Virus record (IMG/VR): IMGVR_UViG_3300034375_002368
Coordinates: 1 to 22,598 of that record
Length of the DNA: 22,598 nucleotides
From: a virus
Reading direction: 5' to 3' (one strand)
A program made the position numbers and the translations under genes. The notes below the pieces were generated by a model that was not told where the DNA came from, searched no databases, and worked only from the letters and a program-made list of their open reading frames with translations. How positions within the stretch are numbered: the first letter of the stretch is position 1; each line of letters opens with the position of its first letter. Below are positions 19,561 to 22,598 of the stretch, piece after piece.

Positions 19561-20205
19561 CTAAAGTTTTTTAAGAAACGATTCAAAGACATTTAACTTA
19601 ACTTCGTCTAATTTTCTTTGTTTCGCTTCTCTTATTTGTTGCTTCCAGAGTTCTAAATCTCTTTCCACAAGTTTACCATTATCCCATACCCACTCTTTGC
19701 TCTCCATAATACCTTCTACGAAAGCGTCTGGAGCGCTTGGGTCTGCAACAATGTCAGCCGCCGTTGCAAGGTAAAAGTCGTCTTTTACATAGTTTGCACC
19801 GTTACGCTGAATTATTGACCCCATACCACGACTTGAAACGCCCAATTGAGCGCCCTCATCTATAAGACCTTTTACAATCTTACCGTATGGTGTGTCCATA
19901 ATTTTTGCCTCACCAATAAAATTAGCACCATCTGGAGTTAGAGATGTAATCATGTGTGATACTCTCTCTAAATTTACAGTTGGACCGTCTGGATGTCCTA
20001 ACTCGCCAAAGGCTCTTTTCTTGTTGATGAATTCTCTATTGTATCTTGCCACTTCCTGTTCCAAAATTTGTTTTGGATACACTCTTCCATTTCTGTTCTT
20101 CAAATCTGATTGAAGAAAGATACCTTTAATTTTATATGATTTTTTTCCGCCAGTTTCTTCTACAAGATACTCTGCGTTTTGAATTTCTTCCGATATTAGT
20201 TTCAT
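19561..20205 (-). CDS. 21: Prohead core protein protease gp21
   Basis: A 214-residue serine protease of the assemblin-like fold that cleaves scaffold and gp23 during head maturation. The catalytic His is in GELGHPD (His71) and the Ser in GVSSRGMGS (Ser124/125); DIVADPSAPDAFVEGIME is a further conserved block. N-terminal segment GIFLQSDLKNRNGRVYPKQIL is typical. Length equals T4 gp21 (212). Its start has only a weak GAGAGA site; an exact late promoter lies 22 bases upstream. Confidence 0.95.
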   Translation of the reverse strand: MKLISEEIQNAEYLVEETGGKKSYKIKGIFLQSDLKNRNGRVYPKQILEQEVARYNREFINKKRAFGELGHPDGPTVNLERVSHMITSLTPDGANFIGEAKIMDTPYGKIVKGLIDEGAQLGVSSRGMGSIIQRNGANYVKDDFYLATAADIVADPSAPDAFVEGIMESKEWVWDNGKLVERDLELWKQQIREAKQRKLDEVKLNVFESFLKKL

Positions 20206-20226
20206 ATGTTCTCTCTTTGTACTAAC

Positions 20227-20234
20227 TATTTATA
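20227..20234 (-). promoter_or_regulatory. T4-type late promoter before gp21
   Basis: TATAAATA on the minus strand, in the 36-base gap between the 130-residue gene and gp21, 22 bases before the gp21 ATG. Exact consensus at a start-proximal place. Confidence 0.72.
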
Positions 20235-20241
20235 AGGTTTT

Positions 20242-20634
20242 TTACCTAAACTCTACAATAATCGTGTAATTATCACCGTTTGCAAAGTTTTTCGTTGATA
20301 ATAGTACATCTCCTGTTGGTACTGTTGCGTTGTTTGGTATCTCATTACCAGCTGGTCTTAAATCCCAATAACCATTTCCTGACAATGATAATGCTGTTGC
20401 ATTTGTTGTTCCGTCCCAAATCAATTCTACTGCTGACTTATTATTAGCAGTATTAATAGAATACCATATCTTACTAATTTTTCGATTGCCGTCTTCACTC
20501 ATAAAAGTTAGCTCTGAAGCGTCAACCTTTTTAACTAATGTTTCGCCAGTACCATCTGAGTTGTTTGTCAACTTGACTACAAACTTAACTCCAGTTGTAT
20601 CTGCGATTGTTTGTGTTGTTACTATATCTGCCAT
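20242..20634 (-). CDS. Small beta-rich phage protein, paralogue of its upstream neighbour
   Basis: A 130-residue protein not recognised by name. It is rich in strands (VKFVVKLTN, KISKIWYSI, SAVELIWDG, YTIIVEFR) with Thr/Asn-rich turns, as in virion decoration or fibre-like domains. It shares a pattern with the next gene: an N-terminal TQTIADTTGVKFVV / TQLIDDNFKIIV, a central LSGNGYWDLRP / ISGRGNYGLKP, and an ending NYTIIVEF / KYNLVIEC. It starts where its neighbour stops (1-base overlap). Lying between portal and protease, it is probably a late, virion-associated protein; that is inference. Confidence 0.7.
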   Translation of the reverse strand: MADIVTTQTIADTTGVKFVVKLTNNSDGTGETLVKKVDASELTFMSEDGNRKISKIWYSINTANNKSAVELIWDGTTNATALSLSGNGYWDLRPAGNEIPNNATVPTGDVLLSTKNFANGDNYTIIVEFR

Positions 20635-20996
20635 TACTTGTATCCCGCTTCTTTATGACATTCAATTACTAAATTATACTTTGTAACTGTGTCATCACTA
20701 TTTAAAAATATATCGCCTATTGCGTCTTTAACTTTTATCTCATCTGGTTTAAGGCCATAATTACCTCTACCAGATATAATTACTTTTTTAGATGTGTCAT
20801 TCTTAAAAAAGACTGTCACATTACCTGTACCTAAAATTTCATACTGCATATTTGCAATTGAAACTTTTGGTTCACTTGTTGCGTCTTTACTATTTACAAC
20901 ATCAACAAGCTTTTGTTGAAACTCACCACCAACACCATTAGAGTTTACAATAATTTTAAAGTTATCATCTATTAACTGTGTTGTTGATATAGTCAC
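20634..20996 (-). CDS. Small beta-rich phage protein, first of a tandem pair
   Basis: A 120-residue protein of unknown function, predicted all-beta, similar in layout to the following gene (see ISGRGNYGLKPDEI and the C-terminal TKYNLVIECHKEAG). The similarity suggests an old tandem duplication with strong divergence. It is separated by 3 bases from the 83-residue gene upstream and joined by a 1-base overlap to the one downstream. Expression in the head gene block suggests a virion role. Confidence 0.7.
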   Translation of the reverse strand: MTISTTQLIDDNFKIIVNSNGVGGEFQQKLVDVVNSKDATSEPKVSIANMQYEILGTGNVTVFFKNDTSKKVIISGRGNYGLKPDEIKVKDAIGDIFLNSDDTVTKYNLVIECHKEAGYK

Positions 20997-20999
20997 TTA

Positions 21000-21251
21000 T
21001 TAACCTCTTGGCGAACCAACAGCACTTGCTTTTGATGTAGGGCAAGTAATTTTGTCGGTAGTGCCTTTTTCTATAATTACTGTGTCGCCATCTTCCAAAT
21101 AAAATTTACCTAATTCAGTAGTACCATCTGATTCAAAAACTGTTCCTGTTGTATCAGCAGTAGCAGTTACTCTAACAAAATGAGCATTACCAAAATTATT
21201 TACACTTGGATTAGTAACGACATCTCCTTTAACTATAAAAGTCTGTGCCAT
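21000..21251 (-). CDS. Small hypothetical head-region protein
   Basis: An 83-residue protein rich in Thr, Val and Gly: AQTFIVKGDVVTNPSVNNFG, HFVRVTATADTTGTVFE, LEDGDTVIIEKGTTDKI. The short alternating strands indicate a compact beta domain. One cysteine (CPTS), no membrane segment. The family is not recognised. It fits within the late head operon with minimal spacing to both neighbours (3 and 2 bases). Confidence 0.65.
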   Translation of the reverse strand: MAQTFIVKGDVVTNPSVNNFGNAHFVRVTATADTTGTVFESDGTTELGKFYLEDGDTVIIEKGTTDKITCPTSKASAVGSPRG

Positions 21252-21253
21252 TT

Positions 21254-21502
21254 TTATTCTCCTAATTGTTCTTCTAATTCCTTATCAAAATAATCATAAA
21301 GAATTTTTGTGTTAATATTATAATGTTCGGCCACCTTATCTACAGCGCCTTCAAAAGTTTTAATTATATCGTCTGTATTATCTTTAATACTTTCAAAGAT
21401 TTCTTTTACTGCGTCTTTCATTTTTGGACTTAAAGACCTAAAAGAATCCGAGTCGATATATAAATCTCTTTCAACAATATTACTGAGCTTCAGTTTCGCC
21501 AT
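21254..21502 (-). CDS. Small helical head-region protein
   Basis: An 82-residue acidic, helical protein (MAKLKLSNIVERDLYIDSDS, MKDAVKEIFESIKDNTDDII, YDYFDKELEEQLGE). The open frame reaches a TTG at 21511, but ATG 21502 is the better start; both lie in the end of the upstream gene. It occupies the region where T4 has core genes 67/68, between portal and protease, yet I cannot align it to them. A minor prohead protein is plausible. Confidence 0.65.
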   Translation of the reverse strand: MAKLKLSNIVERDLYIDSDSFRSLSPKMKDAVKEIFESIKDNTDDIIKTFEGAVDKVAEHYNINTKILYDYFDKELEEQLGE

Positions 21503-21785
21503 TACCTGCAATCTCTATCTCAGCTTTACCGTCATTTGCCATATCAGCACTTGTCTGTACTTGGCCATCTTGTGTAAATGTACCTGGTTCAGCAATTTCT
21601 GGTTTAGGGTCACTAATTGGTTGTGCCTCAACTTTTCCATTAAACAAATTAGCCGCTAACTCTTGTCTTTTAGCGTCCAAGGCGTCACCCATTTTATCTC
21701 TTAATGCACTTTTAAATGCTTCGCCGGCGTCTGCATTGTTGCCAGCTTCCAAGTTGTCAATAAATGCTTTTGTATTTTCTGACAT
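21480..21785 (-). CDS. Probable prohead core protein (gp67/gp68 position)
   Basis: A 101-residue protein directly after the portal gene. The first 50 residues form a helix (FIDNLEAGNNADAGEAFKSA, LRDKMGDALDAKRQELAANL) that resembles the short core proteins of T4-like marine phages; the rest is disordered and acidic (PKPEIAEPGTF, IEIAGNGETEAQ). Gene order matches T4 genes 67/68, which encode scaffold core components. AGGAGA stands 7 bases before the ATG. Function is inferred from position and composition. Confidence 0.6.
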   Translation of the reverse strand: MSENTKAFIDNLEAGNNADAGEAFKSALRDKMGDALDAKRQELAANLFNGKVEAQPISDPKPEIAEPGTFTQDGQVQTSADMANDGKAEIEIAGNGETEAQ

Positions 21786-21795
21786 AATTTATCTC

Positions 21796-22598
21796 CTATA
21801 AAGTTGTATCTGTAACATCAGCGGTCGGAGCAGATATAATACCATCATCAATTTCTTTTTTGATTTGATTATCAATATCTTCAATCTCTCTTTCGTTTTG
21901 TTTCAGAATGTTTTTTCTCACATATTCTACTGAATAAAACTTACCAATATAATCACGCATTTCATTTGCTAAAGCTAATCGCTCTCTCATCATTTCAGTA
22001 TGTTTTAATTCTGCAAAGTGACCGTCTTGTAAGAAGTCATATGTAATACTTTCTCTTACAGATTGCCAATCTTCTTCATTAATAATACCTTTAAGAATTA
22101 ATTGTGTTCTTAAAATATCATTAAATAATTCTGTGAATTTCTTTCTTAATCTTTGTACAAATTTTGTAAATTTAAGTTCATCTCTAGTAATTTCTGAGGC
22201 TCTACCCATATTAAAACCAGAATTACTTTCTAATCTACTAACTGGTACATTTAAAGAACGATAAAGTTTACTTCTAAAGTATTCAATATCGTTAATTTCT
22301 CCTAGATTTTGACCGCCAGGCAAAGTAGTAATATCAGTACCTCTTCCACCTTCTCTACTCGGTAACCAAAAATCTTCCAACATTGACATATAGTTTCTGT
22401 CATCTCTGATTTCTCCTGTTGAGGCGTCATAAACAAGTTTATTTCTATATCTTGCCATAACATCTCGTAAGTATTGTTCAGCTTTTACTTTAGGTAAATT
22501 ACCTACATCAATCTTAAATATTCTTCTTTCAGGTGCCCTTGCAATTCTGTAAATAACAGTTGCGTCTTCAATCATTCTTAATTGATTGACAGGTTTAA
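21796..22598 (-). CDS. 20: Portal vertex protein gp20, C-terminal part (5' end outside window)
   Basis: The frame is open to the window edge, so at least 267 residues of the portal are present; the upstream codons read KPVNQLR, continuous with MIEDATVIYRIARAPERRIF. This matches T4 gp20 (LRMLEDSLVIYRITRAPERR) closely, followed by YDASTGEIRDDRNYMSMLED, the PGGQNLGEINDI segment and FRSKLYRSLNVPVSRL. The portal is the dodecamer at the head vertex through which DNA is packaged and the tail attaches. The internal ATG at 22575 is not the start. The gene ends 10 bases before the next start. Confidence 0.96.
   Translation of the reverse strand, partial: KPVNQLRMIEDATVIYRIARAPERRIFKIDVGNLPKVKAEQYLRDVMARYRNKLVYDASTGEIRDDRNYMSMLEDFWLPSREGGRGTDITTLPGGQNLGEINDIEYFRSKLYRSLNVPVSRLESNSGFNMGRASEITRDELKFTKFVQRLRKKFTELFNDILRTQLILKGIINEEDWQSVRESITYDFLQDGHFAELKHTEMMRERLALANEMRDYIGKFYSVEYVRKNILKQNEREIEDIDNQIKKEIDDGIISAPTADVTDTTL

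Overview
The window is a piece of a T4-like (myovirus) phage genome. Almost every gene is on the minus strand, so transcription runs from the right edge to the left. The DNA is strongly AT-rich. The phage assignment is firm: portal gp20, prohead protease gp21, scaffold gp22, major capsid gp23, a tail-tube-type protein, UvsY, UvsW, late sigma factor gp55, gp47/gp46 nuclease and the first codons of sliding clamp gp45 follow one another in the order typical of marine T4-like phages. A marine host, probably an alphaproteobacterium of the SAR11/Pelagibacter type, is an inference. It rests on base composition, the phage-borne ribosomal protein bS21, Hsp20, MazG, peptide deformylase and the CobS/CobT-like pair. 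No photosynthesis gene is seen.

Read in transcription order: (1) 22598-17032, head module: portal (5' part outside the window), a core-like protein, four small proteins, gp21, gp22 and gp23, with T4-type late promoters (TATAAATA) before gp21 and gp22 and a strong intrinsic terminator after gp23. (2) 16948-16087, a small membrane/coiled-coil protein and a tail-tube-fold protein behind a GATAAATA late-like box. (3) 16080-9687, an early block driven by a sigma70-like promoter: uvsY, uvsW, an Sm-like protein, a 31-codon ORF candidate, gp55, gp47, gp46 and def, mostly joined by 4-23 nt overlaps. (4) 9690-7167, a DruA-like (DUF4338) protein, MazG and a nucleotidyltransferase-cupin fusion. (5) 7080-3425, a VWA/HExxH protein and its AAA+ partner (the pair usually named CobT/CobS). 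(6) 3400-1, an accessory block: bS21, a roughly 400-base gene-free region rich in hairpins, Hsp20, a ParB-fold protein, a 35-codon ORF, peroxiredoxin and the start of gp45.

The genes outside the structural block suggest two themes. One is replication, recombination and late transcription (UvsY, UvsW, gp46/47, gp55, gp45). The other is tuning of host translation, protein quality and redox state (bS21, deformylase, Hsp20, AAA+/VWA pair, peroxiredoxin, MazG).

The least expected signals are in the punctuation. Sigma70-like promoters share the heptamer GCTTGAC around their -35 box. Two carry that -35 box in the loop of a perfect hairpin placed right after the preceding gene. Several -10 boxes sit so close to a start codon that the transcripts could be leaderless. 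One such promoter faces the opposite way, inside an intergenic gap. No tRNA, CRISPR array or insertion sequence was found.
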